Assembly (NCBI GenBank): GCA_943369755.1
Contig: CALROG020000018.1
Location: forward strand, 1 to 64,000
DNA: 64,000 nucleotides
Source: CALROG01 sp943369755
Lineage (GTDB): Bacteria; Pseudomonadota; Gammaproteobacteria; Burkholderiales; Burkholderiaceae_C
Reading direction: 5' to 3'
Shown here: positions 47,263 through 56,630 of the stretch, piece after piece
Layout: each line of letters opens with the position of its first letter
How positions within the stretch are numbered: the stretch's first letter is position 1
Position numbers and translations under genes: made by a program
The notes under the pieces: generated by a model
Seen by the model: the letters and a program-made list of their open reading frames with translations, nothing else
Database searches by the model: none
Told to the model about the DNA's origin: nothing

Positions 47263-47928
47263 TCAGCGCGGCAGTTGTAGCGTCGGCCAGCCGCGCTTGC
47301 CGGCTTCAGCACGCAAGCGCGGGTCCGGGTCCACCGCCACCGGCTTGTTCACTGCGCACAGCAACGCCAGGTCGTTGATGCTGTCGCTGTAAGCGGTGCT
47401 TTTGAACTGGCTCAGTGAATGGCCCCGGGCAACAAGCCATTGCTTCAGGCGGGTGACCTTGCCTTCGCGCATGTTCAACACGCCCTTCGTGCGGCCGCTG
47501 AAGATGCCGTTCAGGCACTCCACGTCGGTCGCGATCAAATGTTCAATGCCCAGGTACAGCGCCGTCAGCTCGGTGATGAAACGGTTGGTGGCTGTGGTCA
47601 ACACCACCAGGTCGCCCGCGTCCAGGTGCTGGTCTACCAGCGCGACGGCGGCGGGTGGAATGCGCGGTGCCACCTCGGTGGCCATGAACTCCTGTCGCAG
47701 CGGCTCCCAGTGCTGCGGCGTGTGGCCGGCAAGGGTGCCCACATAGAAGTCGGCAAACTCCTGGGCGTCCACGGTTCCGGCTTTGTAGCGCGCCTCAACG
47801 TCTGCATTGCGCGCAGCAAAGCTGGCCCGATCCAGTCGACCCTGCTTGATGAGAAAGTCGATCCACAAGACGTCGCTGTCGCCGGACAGCAGCGTGTGGT
47901 CCAGATCAAAAAGCGTGAGTTTCATCAT
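47263..47928 (-). CDS. HAD-superfamily hydrolase (subclass IB, SerB-like)
   Basis: A 221-residue phosphatase-like protein with HAD motif I DLDHTLL (nucleophile Asp), motif II LTTATN and motif III/IV K-rich STAYSDSINDLALL. The HAD-IB type cap and IDFLIKQG start match small phosphatases such as phosphoserine phosphatase relatives. The ATG at 47928 overlaps the aldehyde dehydrogenase stop (ATGA). It is the last gene of the gamma-glutamylation group; its substrate is unknown. Confidence 0.87.
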   Translation of the reverse strand: MMKLTLFDLDHTLLSGDSDVLWIDFLIKQGRLDRASFAARNADVEARYKAGTVDAQEFADFYVGTLAGHTPQHWEPLRQEFMATEVAPRIPPAAVALVDQHLDAGDLVVLTTATNRFITELTALYLGIEHLIATDVECLNGIFSGRTKGVLNMREGKVTRLKQWLVARGHSLSQFKSTAYSDSINDLALLCAVNKPVAVDPDPRLRAEAGKRGWPTLQLPR

Positions 47929-49316
47929 GTGCGCAAATGCCACGCCTTGGTGCGCGTGAACGTGTCGATGCCGTAAGACGACAGGGTCAGGCCGACGCCG
48001 GAGTCGCCCACACCACTCCAGGGCAGTCGCGGGCTGACCCGGTCGCAGCAGTTCCAGTAGACGCTGCCCGCGTTGACCTGGGCCAGCAGCCGCGTGGCGC
48101 GCGCCTCGTCGGGGGTGTAGACACCAGCGGTCAGACCATAGCGGGTGTCGTTCATCAGCTGCACCGCTTCGGCGTCGCCAGTGACTTTCTGGATGCCGAT
48201 GATCGGGCCAAAGCTTTCCTCACGCATCAACGCCATGCTGTGGTTGACATGGCTAAACACTGTGGGCTGGTACCAGTTGCCCGGCCCGGCGTTGCGCGCG
48301 CCCCCGGCCAGCAGCTTTGCGCCTTTGGCTTTGGCGTCGGCCACCTGCGCGTCAAGCACGTCAAGCTGCGCCGCGCGGGTCATGGCACCGATGTAGGTCT
48401 CCTCGCTCATCGGGTCACCGGTTTTGAAAGCCTTCACGGTGTCCACAAACGCTGCCACGAATGCATCGTGGATCTTTTCATGCACATAGATGCGTTCGAC
48501 CGAGCAGCAGCTTTGGCCGGTGTTGTACATGGCCCCGTCGGCCAGCGACTCGGCGGCGGCCTTTGGGTCGGCGTCTTCAGCCACATAGGTCGGGTCCTTG
48601 CCGCCCAGCTCAAGCTGAAGCTTGATGAAGCGGCCCCCGCCAGCGGCGGCCACATTTCCTGCCGCCTGGGCAATACGTTTGCCGGTGGCCACTGACCCGG
48701 TGAAAAACACGCCATCGACTGGCTGCGCCAGCAAGGCCTCGCCAACCTCGCCGGCGCCAACCAAGCAAGCCATGACGTCCGCCGGCACGCCAGCCTGGTG
48801 CAGCAAGCGCGTGATTTCCAGGCCGGTCATGGCCGCAAATTCCGACGGTTTGTACAGCACCGCGTTACCGGTCAGCAGCGCCGGAATGATGACGTTGCAG
48901 CCCACAAACCAGGGGTAGTTCCAGGCCGAGATATTGGCCACCAGGCCCAGTGGCGTGTGCTGGATTTGCTCGGTCATGCTCCCATCGTCAAAGACGGTTT
49001 CGGTGGCCACGGCAACGTCAACTTCTTCAAGGAAAAAGTCAATCCGGCCGAGCAGGCCGTTCAACTCGTTGCGCGACATTTTGATTGGCTTACCGGTCTC
49101 GCGCGTCATGGTTGCAGCCAGCGCGTCGAGCTCGCGCAGCACCCCGGCGCGGAATTTTTCAACACAGGCTTTGCGCTGCGCCAGCGCCAGCGCGGCCCAG
49201 GCCGGTTGCGCGGCGCGAGCGGCGCTGGCCTTGGCCGCCACCGAGGCTGCGTCGTCGGCAGGCAGCGTGGTAATCAGTTCGCCGGTGGCGGGGTTGTAAA
49301 TGGCAAGCGTGGTCAT
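47925..49316 (-). CDS. NAD(P)-dependent aldehyde dehydrogenase
   Basis: A 463-residue aldehyde dehydrogenase with the catalytic Glu in LQLELGGKDP and catalytic Cys in NTGQSCCSVERIYV. The cofactor-binding stretch GNAVLYKPSEFAAMTGL and the NISAWNYPW motif are also seen. In the PuuABCD-type layout it would oxidize a gamma-glutamyl-aminoaldehyde made by the neighbouring enzymes. It is 29 bases downstream of the PuuD-like gene. Confidence 0.9.
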   Translation of the reverse strand: MTTLAIYNPATGELITTLPADDAASVAAKASAARAAQPAWAALALAQRKACVEKFRAGVLRELDALAATMTRETGKPIKMSRNELNGLLGRIDFFLEEVDVAVATETVFDDGSMTEQIQHTPLGLVANISAWNYPWFVGCNVIIPALLTGNAVLYKPSEFAAMTGLEITRLLHQAGVPADVMACLVGAGEVGEALLAQPVDGVFFTGSVATGKRIAQAAGNVAAAGGGRFIKLQLELGGKDPTYVAEDADPKAAAESLADGAMYNTGQSCCSVERIYVHEKIHDAFVAAFVDTVKAFKTGDPMSEETYIGAMTRAAQLDVLDAQVADAKAKGAKLLAGGARNAGPGNWYQPTVFSHVNHSMALMREESFGPIIGIQKVTGDAEAVQLMNDTRYGLTAGVYTPDEARATRLLAQVNAGSVYWNCCDRVSPRLPWSGVGDSGVGLTLSSYGIDTFTRTKAWHLRT

Positions 49317-49345
49317 GGGTTTTTTTGGTGAAGAACCAGAGGGCG

Positions 49346-50128
49346 TTAGCGGGCTGCGGCGGTGCGGGCCTGGTGCGCGGCCGACAGAAAGTCGTGCAGC
49401 AGCGGGGCGTCGTCCAGCACGCCGTCTTCGGGTTTGTGAAATTCAGGGTGCCACTGCACGCCGGCCACCCATAGGCCCCCGGTGTGGCGAATGGCCTCGA
49501 CAACGCCGTCTTCCGGGCAACGCGCTTCCACCACAAAGCCGGGGGCCAGGTCCTTGATGCCCTGGTGATGGATGCTGTTGATCTTGCGCGAAGCCTGGCT
49601 GCCCAGCAGCTGCGCCAGGCGGGTGCCGGGCACCAGTTCGAGCGCATGGAACAGCTGGTCATAGACCTGTGCGTCACGGTGCAGGCGCGAACCGGTTTGC
49701 TGGGTGTTGATGTCCTGGTACAGCGTGCCGCCATAGGCCACGTTGATCAGTTGCAGCCCGCGACAGACGCCGAGCACCGGCTTGCCGGCGTCGGCGAAGG
49801 CCCGCACCAGGGCAATTTCATATTGGTCACGGACGCGGTCGCCGCCCCATTCGGGGCGCATGGGCGCTTCGCCATAGCTGCCGGGCCAGACATCGGCCCC
49901 GCCATGCATGACCACGCCGTCAAGCCAATGCGCGTAGTCCATCAGCGACACATCACCGCGCGCGGTGTCGCCCTCGGGCGACGGAATCAAAACCGGCACT
50001 GCGCCTGCAGCCATGACCCAGTGCGCCATCGATTGCTCCAGGTACTGCAGCGTCTTGTAGCCAAAGGCGCTGCGCTGCGGATCCGGGTGCAGAAAGCAGG
50101 CGCTAATCCCGATCTTCAGGCGCTCCAT
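49346..50128 (-). CDS. Class I glutamine amidotransferase-like hydrolase (PuuD-like)
   Basis: A 260-residue gamma-glutamyl hydrolase with nucleophile Cys in VLGVCRGLQLINVAYGGTLYQDI and the partner His/Glu in GVQWHPEF. This is the PuuD family that removes the gamma-glutamyl group at the end of glutamylated-amine routes. It starts 2 bases after the Fe-alcohol dehydrogenase gene. Confidence 0.9.
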   Translation of the reverse strand: MERLKIGISACFLHPDPQRSAFGYKTLQYLEQSMAHWVMAAGAVPVLIPSPEGDTARGDVSLMDYAHWLDGVVMHGGADVWPGSYGEAPMRPEWGGDRVRDQYEIALVRAFADAGKPVLGVCRGLQLINVAYGGTLYQDINTQQTGSRLHRDAQVYDQLFHALELVPGTRLAQLLGSQASRKINSIHHQGIKDLAPGFVVEARCPEDGVVEAIRHTGGLWVAGVQWHPEFHKPEDGVLDDAPLLHDFLSAAHQARTAAAR

Positions 50129-50130
50129 GG

Positions 50131-51264
50131 CTACATCGCTGTCTTGAACAAGCGCTCAAAGTCGGCTGCGCTGCACGGCCTGGGGTTGGTCTGGTGGCAG
50201 ATGTCGGCGGTGGCGATTTCAACCAGGCGCGGAATCTGCCCCGGCTGCACCCCATGCGCCGCCAGCGACCCGCTAATTCCCACGCGGGCTTTGAGCGCTC
50301 GCAGCCAGGGCACAAACTCTGAACCACCGCCGCTGATGCCGCACACATGCGCCAGCTCGTCGAACTTGGCGGGCACAGCCTCAAAGTTCCAGGCCATCAC
50401 GGTGTCGATCATCAGCGCATTGGCCAGGCCATGGTGCAGGTCGCACACCGCACCCAGCGCATGGGCGCAGGAATGCACCGCGCCCAGGTCTTTCTGGAAG
50501 GCAATCGCCCCCATCATCGACGCCATCATCATGTCGCTGCGGGCCTTCAGGTTGGACGGCTCCCTCACCGCCGTGAGCAGCGCGGCAGCGGCAATGCGCG
50601 TGCCCTCAAGTGCGATGCCGTCGCACAGCGGGTGGTAGGCCGGCGACAGGTAGCTTTCTATGTTGTGCGTCAATGCGTCCATACCGGTGGCGGCCGTCAC
50701 ATGGGGCGGCAGACCAAGCGTGAGCTCTGGGTCGGCGAACACGCACTGGGCAAGAATTTTCGGGCTGAAGACCACCCGCTTGAGATGGCTGTCGTTCTCG
50801 CTCACCACCGAAGAGCGGCCGACCTCGGAGCCCGTGCCCGATGTGGTGGGCAGTGCCACAAAGTACGGCAGCGGGTTGCTGATCGCGCGCACATTCGGGT
50901 GGTCCCACACATACTCAAGAATGTCCCCCGCATGCGTGGCGGCCACGCCCACCACCTTGGCCACATCCAGCGCTGCGCCGCCGCCAAAGCCGATGATGCA
51001 GTCGGCACTGTGCGCCCGGTAGGCCGCCGCACCGTCCATCACCTGGGCGCAGGTGGGGTTGCCAAACACGCCGCTGAACATGGCCAGGTCCAGCCCGGTC
51101 AGGTGGGTTTTGAATTCAGCCAGCACCGGCAAGGCCGCCAGGGCTTTGTCGGTAACGATCAGCGGCCGCTTCAAGCCGTGGTCTTTCAGGTGCTGCGCCA
51201 CCAGCTTGCGCGCACCGGCGCCGAACTTGATGGCGGTAGGAAAGGAGAAGCCTGTGATGTTCAT
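50131..51264 (-). CDS. Iron-containing alcohol dehydrogenase
   Basis: A 377-residue group III alcohol dehydrogenase. NAD binding is seen in CIIGFGGGAALDVAKVVGV and the metal-ligand region in GMDALTHNIESYLS and HSCAHALGAVCDLHHGLANAL. Its presence inside a PuuA-PuuD-aldehyde dehydrogenase set is unusual and points to an alcohol group on the glutamylated amine. It lies 7 bases after the ligase gene. Confidence 0.92.
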   Translation of the reverse strand: MNITGFSFPTAIKFGAGARKLVAQHLKDHGLKRPLIVTDKALAALPVLAEFKTHLTGLDLAMFSGVFGNPTCAQVMDGAAAYRAHSADCIIGFGGGAALDVAKVVGVAATHAGDILEYVWDHPNVRAISNPLPYFVALPTTSGTGSEVGRSSVVSENDSHLKRVVFSPKILAQCVFADPELTLGLPPHVTAATGMDALTHNIESYLSPAYHPLCDGIALEGTRIAAAALLTAVREPSNLKARSDMMMASMMGAIAFQKDLGAVHSCAHALGAVCDLHHGLANALMIDTVMAWNFEAVPAKFDELAHVCGISGGGSEFVPWLRALKARVGISGSLAAHGVQPGQIPRLVEIATADICHQTNPRPCSAADFERLFKTAM

Positions 51265-51271
51265 GGAATGC

Positions 51272-52642
51272 TCAAATAATTTCGAAGTAACGCTTCATTT
51301 CCCAATCAGTCACCGCGTCCAGCCACTGACGCCATTCCCATTCACGGGTGGCGGCAAAATGCTCCACAAAGGTGTCGCCCAGCCAGTCGCGGGCGATTTT
51401 TGAATCGCGGAAGTTGCGGGTGGTTTCAATCAGGGTGCGCGGCGCACGGGGAATGTTCTCGGCCCCGCCGTTGGTACCGGTAATCGGTGGGGCGGTGAGC
51501 TTCAGGCCCTTTTCCACACCGTCCAGCCCAGCGGCAATGACGGCGGCCATGGCCAGGTAGGGGTTGACGTCGGCACCGGGGCAGCGGGTTTCAAGCCGTG
51601 TGGCCTTGGGGCTGCCCGCAATGACGCGAAAGCTGGCCGTGCGGTTGTCCATGCCCCAGGTGGGTTTGACCGGTGCCCAGAAACCGTCCACCAGCCGCTT
51701 GTAGCTGTTGATGGTGGGCCAGATCATGGGGGCAAATTCCATCATGCACGCTACCTGGCCGGCCAGGTAGCTCTCGAACAACTTGCTCATCTTGCGCGGG
51801 GACTTCGCATCAAAGAACAGATTGTTCTTGCCGTCGCTCAAGCTCTGGTGGATGTGCCCAGAACACCCCGGCAGCGGCTGGTGCGGCTTGGCCATGAAGC
51901 TGGGCATGATGCCAAAGCGCGCGCCAATTTCCTTGGTGCCCGCCTTGAACAGAATGGCGCGGTCGGCCTGCTCCAGCGCCTCGCTGAAACCGATGGCGGC
52001 CTCATAGACACCCGGGCCAGTTTCGGTGTGAAGGCCCTCGATGGGCACGCCGAAGGCCAGCATGTCGTCCATGATGGCGTTAAAGAACTCCCGGTTCTGG
52101 TTGGCGCGCAACAGCGAATAGCCAAACATGCCGGGCGTCAGCACCTCGGGTGCCACGCCTTTTTTGGCGGCCCAGCTCTGCGGCGTCTCGGAAAAGTTGT
52201 ACCACTCGAACTCCATGCCGGTCATGACCTGGAAGCCCAGCTTTTCTGCGCGCTTGAGCACGCGCTTGAGCGTCTGGCGTGGGCAGGCGGCGTGCGCTGA
52301 GCCGTCGGCATTGACAAACTCTCCGAGGAAAAAAGGTACCTTGTTGTCCCACGGCACATGGCGCGCAGTGTCCAGGTCCAGCCGCGCCAGCGCGTCCGGA
52401 AAACCGTGCTGCCAGCCGGTGACGGTGGTGTTGTCGTAGCAGGTGTCCATCATGTCCCAGCCCAACACCACGTCGCAAAAGCCAAAACCGCCTTTGGGGT
52501 AGGGCTCGGCCGCGCCAAGGAACTTGTCCCGGTGCAGGTACTTGCCGCGCAAGATGCCGTCAATGTCACTCACCGCGACCTTGACCTTTGCCGCGCCAGA
52601 CTTCTGCACAGCGGCAACAGCGGGGTGAAGTTTTGTGGCCAT
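51272..52642 (-). CDS. Glutamine-synthetase-family gamma-glutamyl-amine ligase (PuuA/GlnA-like)
   Basis: A 456-residue GS-fold enzyme with GMEFEWYNF and TGPGVYEAAIGF (metal-binding Glu residues), PLPGCSGHIHQSL (GS His motif) and NRTASFRVI. The canonical adenylylation-site region is missing, as in the PuuA/IpuC/GlnA4-type branch that glutamylates amines. It begins the gene group ligase, Fe-ADH, PuuD-like, ALDH, HAD. The amine substrate could be an amino alcohol such as ethanolamine or a diamine. Confidence 0.9.
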   Translation of the reverse strand: MATKLHPAVAAVQKSGAAKVKVAVSDIDGILRGKYLHRDKFLGAAEPYPKGGFGFCDVVLGWDMMDTCYDNTTVTGWQHGFPDALARLDLDTARHVPWDNKVPFFLGEFVNADGSAHAACPRQTLKRVLKRAEKLGFQVMTGMEFEWYNFSETPQSWAAKKGVAPEVLTPGMFGYSLLRANQNREFFNAIMDDMLAFGVPIEGLHTETGPGVYEAAIGFSEALEQADRAILFKAGTKEIGARFGIMPSFMAKPHQPLPGCSGHIHQSLSDGKNNLFFDAKSPRKMSKLFESYLAGQVACMMEFAPMIWPTINSYKRLVDGFWAPVKPTWGMDNRTASFRVIAGSPKATRLETRCPGADVNPYLAMAAVIAAGLDGVEKGLKLTAPPITGTNGGAENIPRAPRTLIETTRNFRDSKIARDWLGDTFVEHFAATREWEWRQWLDAVTDWEMKRYFEII

Positions 52643-52680
52643 GGGTGGTGTCTCCTGGTGACTCAGCGATTCAATTCGTG

Positions 52681-52722
52681 GGCACTGCGGCGCCGGCTTT
52701 GCCGCAGGCGCTTCGGGGGTGG
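52681..52722 (-). repeat. Dispersed repeat, family B, copy 3 (deleted form)
   Basis: On the minus strand it reads CCACCCCCGAAGCGCCTGC followed by GGCAAAGCCGGCGCCGCAGTGCC. The ends match copy 1 at 1934-2014, and the middle CCCCCTCAAGGGGG segment is lost. It lies in the 84-base gap between phnW and the ligase gene. Confidence 0.7.
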
Positions 52723-52726
52723 ATTC

Positions 52727-53857
52727 TCATATCGCCGGCTCGCCAGAGGCAATGCCCAGGTCCTGGAGAGCCAGTTCAATCGCATGCACAGCCTGCTCGA
52801 TCTCACGCGGGCCAATGGCACCGATGCAGCCCACACGAAAGGTGTCCACCTGGGTCAGCTTGCCGGGATACAGAATGAAGCCGTGGGCTTTGGCTGCGTT
52901 GTAGAACGCCTTGAACTCGTAGCGCGCATCACCCGGCGCGTGAAATGTGACGATGATGGGTGCCTGAATCGCCGGGTCGAGAAACGGCATGAAACCCAAC
53001 CGTGTCATGCCGTCAATCAAGGTCCGGTAGTTGGCGGTGTACCGCGCCAGGCGGGCGGGCTGGCCGCCTTCTTCCTCAAACTGCGCAATCGCTTCGGCCA
53101 GTGCCACCACCACATGCGTGGGCGGCGTGAAGCGCCACTGGCCGGTTTTCTCCATGTAGGTGTATTGGTCGTGCAGGTCCATTGCCAGGCTTTGGCTGCG
53201 CCCGGCGCAGCTGTCCAGGATGGCTTTGCGGATGAACACGAAGCCCATGCCGGGCACGCCTTCCAGGCACTTGCCACTGGCCGCGACCAGGGCGTCAAAT
53301 TTAACGCTACGCGCATCGATCGGCAAAGCCGCGAATGAACTCATGGCATCAACAATCAGGCCCTTGCCGTGGGCCGCGCAGACATCGGCCACGGCTTGCA
53401 GCGGGTTCAGCACGCCGGCCCCGGTTTCACAGTGAATCAGCACCACGTGGGTAATGCTGGCGTCAGCCTTGAGCTTGTCGTCCAGCACGGCAGCGGATAC
53501 CGCCTCGTGATCGCCAAAGTCCACCACCGTGCAGCGCCGCCCCATCAGGTTGGTGAGCTTTGCCGCGCGCTTGCAATAGGCTCCGTTGTCCAGCACCAGC
53601 ACATGCCCGTCTTGCGCAACGATGGTGGCAACCGCTGCCTCCACGCTGAACGTGCCGCTGCCCTGCAAAGGTACCACCACATGGCTGTCTTCACCGTGCA
53701 CAACGCGCAGCAGACTGGCGCGCACGCGGGCCGTCACGGCATTGAATTCGGCGTCCCACGAACCCCAGTCGCGCAGCATGGCAAGCTTGGTGCGCAGCGT
53801 GGTGGTCAGCGGGCCGGGTGTGAGCAGGATTTTGTCTCTGTCCATCATGTCTCTCAT
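52727..53857 (-). CDS. phnW: 2-aminoethylphosphonate--pyruvate transaminase
   Basis: A PLP enzyme that converts 2-aminoethylphosphonate and pyruvate to phosphonoacetaldehyde and alanine. The 376-residue protein has DKILLTPGPLTT, VPLQGSGTFSVEAAV, IVDAMSSFAALPID and the PLP lysine in AASGKCLEGVPGMGFV, all PhnW features. In-frame ATGs at 53848 and 53845 are alternative starts, the latter giving the classical MDRDKILLTPGP. It follows the importer permease by 2 bases. Product use by PhnY and PhnA encoded nearby fits. Confidence 0.94.
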   Translation of the reverse strand: MRDMMDRDKILLTPGPLTTTLRTKLAMLRDWGSWDAEFNAVTARVRASLLRVVHGEDSHVVVPLQGSGTFSVEAAVATIVAQDGHVLVLDNGAYCKRAAKLTNLMGRRCTVVDFGDHEAVSAAVLDDKLKADASITHVVLIHCETGAGVLNPLQAVADVCAAHGKGLIVDAMSSFAALPIDARSVKFDALVAASGKCLEGVPGMGFVFIRKAILDSCAGRSQSLAMDLHDQYTYMEKTGQWRFTPPTHVVVALAEAIAQFEEEGGQPARLARYTANYRTLIDGMTRLGFMPFLDPAIQAPIIVTFHAPGDARYEFKAFYNAAKAHGFILYPGKLTQVDTFRVGCIGAIGPREIEQAVHAIELALQDLGIASGEPAI

Positions 53858-53859
53858 GG

Positions 53860-55578
53860 TTAGCGTTCAGTACCACGCCAGGCCTGCGTGCGCCGGTTCA
53901 CCCACCAGGCCAGCAGCGTGAACAGGCCCATGGCAACGCTGGAAGCCAGCAGTATCAACACCGCCATGGCGGCCGCAGCCCCCATCTCGCCGGCTTCATC
54001 GAGGTTCAGGATCGCGATGGACGCCACCTTGGTTTCGGGCGAGTACAGGAACACCACCGCCGAGATGGTGGTCATGGCGTTGATAAAGAAGTAGCGCGCA
54101 ATATCCACCAGCGCCGGGGTACAAATCGGCAAAGTAACGCGCCAGAAGGTTTTGAAGAACGGCACCTTGAGCGAGGCGCTCACCGCCTCGAACTCGCCGT
54201 CCAGCGACTTCAGCGCAGTGACCGCCGTGAGATGGCCAGTGGTATAGAAATGCACGATGGTGCACAGCGTGAGCAGCGTGACGGTGTGGTACAGGCCGTT
54301 GAGCGGGTTCTTGGGCTCGTTGAAGAAAAAGATGTAGCCCAGGCCGAGCACCAGGCCGGGCACCGCCATGGGCAACATGGCCAGCAGACGCAGCAGGCCG
54401 CGCAGGCCATCCATGCCCTTGGTTTTTTCCAGCAGGTAGGCACCACAAAAGACCAGCGCGGTGCCGAACACAGCGGTGCCCGCGGCCACCTTGAGGCTGT
54501 TGACAAAGCCCACGCCCACCTCGGCGTCAACCAGGCCCATGGCGTAGTGGCGCAAGCTCGGCGAGAGGTTGTAGGGCCAGAAGCTGGCCAACGAGGCAAA
54601 CACCGCCATGCCCAGCATGGCCAGCACCAAGAAGGCGATAACGCTGCAATAGGCCGTCATGACGATGTCGTACCTGCGTGAAGGCCGGGGCGCATAAGGC
54701 ACGGCGCGCGCAGTGAGCATGGCGGTCTGGCGGCGGCTGACGTAACTGTCCACCCCAAAGGTCAGCAGCGCCGGGGCCAACAACAAGATGGCCACCACCG
54801 CACCCTTGGCAAAGTCCTGCTGGCCAATGACCAGCTTGAAGACGTCGGTGGCCAGCACATTGAAATTTCCGCCAATCACCTTGGGAATGCCGAAGTCTGT
54901 GATCACCAGTGTGAAGGCGACAAGCGCCGCCGATATCAGCCCGTACTTGGCACCGGGCAGCGTGATGGTAAAAAACTTGCGCGTGGCGCTGGTGCCCATG
55001 GCGTCGGCTGCTTCATACAGCCGCGCATCAGCCAGGCTCAGTGCCGTTACCAGAATCATCAGCGCATGGGGGAAGACTGCGAAGCACTCGGCCACCACAA
55101 TGCCCGGCGCGCCATAAATTTCCGCTATGCCAATGCTGGTGAGCCACGCCTTGAGCACGCCCTGATTGCCGAACCAGTAGATCAGCGAGATGGCCGACAG
55201 CAGCGAAGGGGCCAGCAACGGTATCAGGGTGATGCCGCGAAACAGCGGCTTGAATGGCATGCATGAACGCGTCAGCGCATAGGCAAAACCAAATGCCAAC
55301 GGAATGGTGATGAGCGTCACGAGCCCCGAAACCCAGATGCTGTTCCAAAGACTTTCAAGCAACGCCGGGGTTTGGGCATAGGCAATAAAGTTGGCCAGGC
55401 CAACAAACTCACCCTGCTTGCCTTCCAGTGCCTGCAACAGAATCGCCAGCAACGGAAGCGCCAGGAACGCGACCAGCGCCAGCGCCACCAGGGCCAGTGC
55501 CGCATGGGCGCAACGGTCGGTCCAATGGGTTTGCTGCTTTACCAGCGCACCCGGAGCAACAGGCAGCACGGCGGCCAT
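53860..55578 (-). CDS. 2-aminoethylphosphonate ABC importer permease (fused two-domain)
   Basis: A 572-residue FbpB/PhnU-like permease with two homologous halves of about six helices each. The coupling motifs are EAADAMGTSATRKFFTITLPGAKYGL in half one and EFEAVSASLKVPFFKTFWRVTLPI in half two. The ATG at 55578 overlaps the ATPase gene stop. It lies in one operon with binding protein, ATPase and phnW. Confidence 0.9.
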   Translation of the reverse strand: MAAVLPVAPGALVKQQTHWTDRCAHAALALVALALVAFLALPLLAILLQALEGKQGEFVGLANFIAYAQTPALLESLWNSIWVSGLVTLITIPLAFGFAYALTRSCMPFKPLFRGITLIPLLAPSLLSAISLIYWFGNQGVLKAWLTSIGIAEIYGAPGIVVAECFAVFPHALMILVTALSLADARLYEAADAMGTSATRKFFTITLPGAKYGLISAALVAFTLVITDFGIPKVIGGNFNVLATDVFKLVIGQQDFAKGAVVAILLLAPALLTFGVDSYVSRRQTAMLTARAVPYAPRPSRRYDIVMTAYCSVIAFLVLAMLGMAVFASLASFWPYNLSPSLRHYAMGLVDAEVGVGFVNSLKVAAGTAVFGTALVFCGAYLLEKTKGMDGLRGLLRLLAMLPMAVPGLVLGLGYIFFFNEPKNPLNGLYHTVTLLTLCTIVHFYTTGHLTAVTALKSLDGEFEAVSASLKVPFFKTFWRVTLPICTPALVDIARYFFINAMTTISAVVFLYSPETKVASIAILNLDEAGEMGAAAAMAVLILLASSVAMGLFTLLAWWVNRRTQAWRGTER

Positions 55579-56630
55579 CAAAACACCTTGATGCGCTCGG
55601 GCAGCAGTTTGAGCTTGAGCGTGGAGCCGACTTGCAGCGACTGCTCGGACAAGAAATTCAGCGACAAGTAGACCGTGAGCTTGTGCGGCTGCAACGCCGC
55701 CGATGCCACGTGCACATGGCAGAAGGAGCCCAGGAACTCGATCTTCTCAATGGTGGCGTCAAACACGTGGGCGTCGCCAGGCGCGATAGGCCGCGCCAGC
55801 ACGTCTTCAGGGCGCAAATAAACCCGGGCGTCGCGGTCGGCGCCGCCGCACGGAAGGCACAGTGCGCCGATGCGCAACTCGCCGCCGGTGACGCGAGCGG
55901 GCAGCACATTGACCTTGCCCACAAAATCAGCCACAAAGGGCGAGGCTGGTTCGCGGTAGATCTCAAAAGGCGAGCCCACCTGCTCGATCACGCCGTGATT
56001 CATGACCACGATGCGGTCCGCCACACTCAATGCCTCTTCCTGGTCGTGGGTCACCATGATGGTGGTGACACCCAACTGGCGTTGTAGCGCGCGGATTTCC
56101 GAGCGCAAACGCACCCGCTCCAGCGCGTCCAGCGCCGACAGTGGCTCGTCAAGCAGCAGAAGGCCCGGCCGGGTGGCGAGCGCGCGGGCCAAGGCAATGC
56201 GCTGCTGCTGTCCGCCTGAGAGCTGGCTTGGATATTTGCCTTCACTGCCGGGCAGGCCCACCAGCTTGACCAGTTCGCTGACACGCTGCGTGACGTCGGC
56301 GCGCGGCGTCTTGCGGTTGACGAGCCCATAGGCCACGTTGTCGGCCACGCTCAGGTTGGGAAACAGCGCGTAGCTCTGAAACACGATGCCGTAGTCGCGC
56401 TGGGCCGGCGGCAGCCGGGAAATGTCGCGCCCGCCCTGCCAGACCTCCCCCGCCGTCTGCACCTCCAGCCCCGCGATGATGCGCAGCAAGGTGGTCTTGC
56501 CGCAACCCGAGGGCCCGAGGAAGCAGACGAACTCACCCTTGCGGATGTTCAGGTCGATGTCGTGCAGTGCGGTGAAGCTGCCGAACGCCTTGCGGATTCT
56601 GCGCAGCTCAAGAAACAAATCGGGCGTCAC
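55578..56630 (-). CDS. 2-aminoethylphosphonate ABC importer ATPase (PhnT-like)
   Basis: A 350-residue ATPase with Walker A GPSGCGKTT, signature LSGGQQQRIALARAL, Walker B LLLLDEPLSALD and a C-terminal TOBE-like domain (VYLRPEDVLARPI and beyond). It reads from a GTG overlapping the binding-protein stop (GTGA). The putrescine/iron-type subgroup plus phn context supports a phosphonate substrate. Confidence 0.9.
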   Translation of the reverse strand: MTPDLFLELRRIRKAFGSFTALHDIDLNIRKGEFVCFLGPSGCGKTTLLRIIAGLEVQTAGEVWQGGRDISRLPPAQRDYGIVFQSYALFPNLSVADNVAYGLVNRKTPRADVTQRVSELVKLVGLPGSEGKYPSQLSGGQQQRIALARALATRPGLLLLDEPLSALDALERVRLRSEIRALQRQLGVTTIMVTHDQEEALSVADRIVVMNHGVIEQVGSPFEIYREPASPFVADFVGKVNVLPARVTGGELRIGALCLPCGGADRDARVYLRPEDVLARPIAPGDAHVFDATIEKIEFLGSFCHVHVASAALQPHKLTVYLSLNFLSEQSLQVGSTLKLKLLPERIKVF

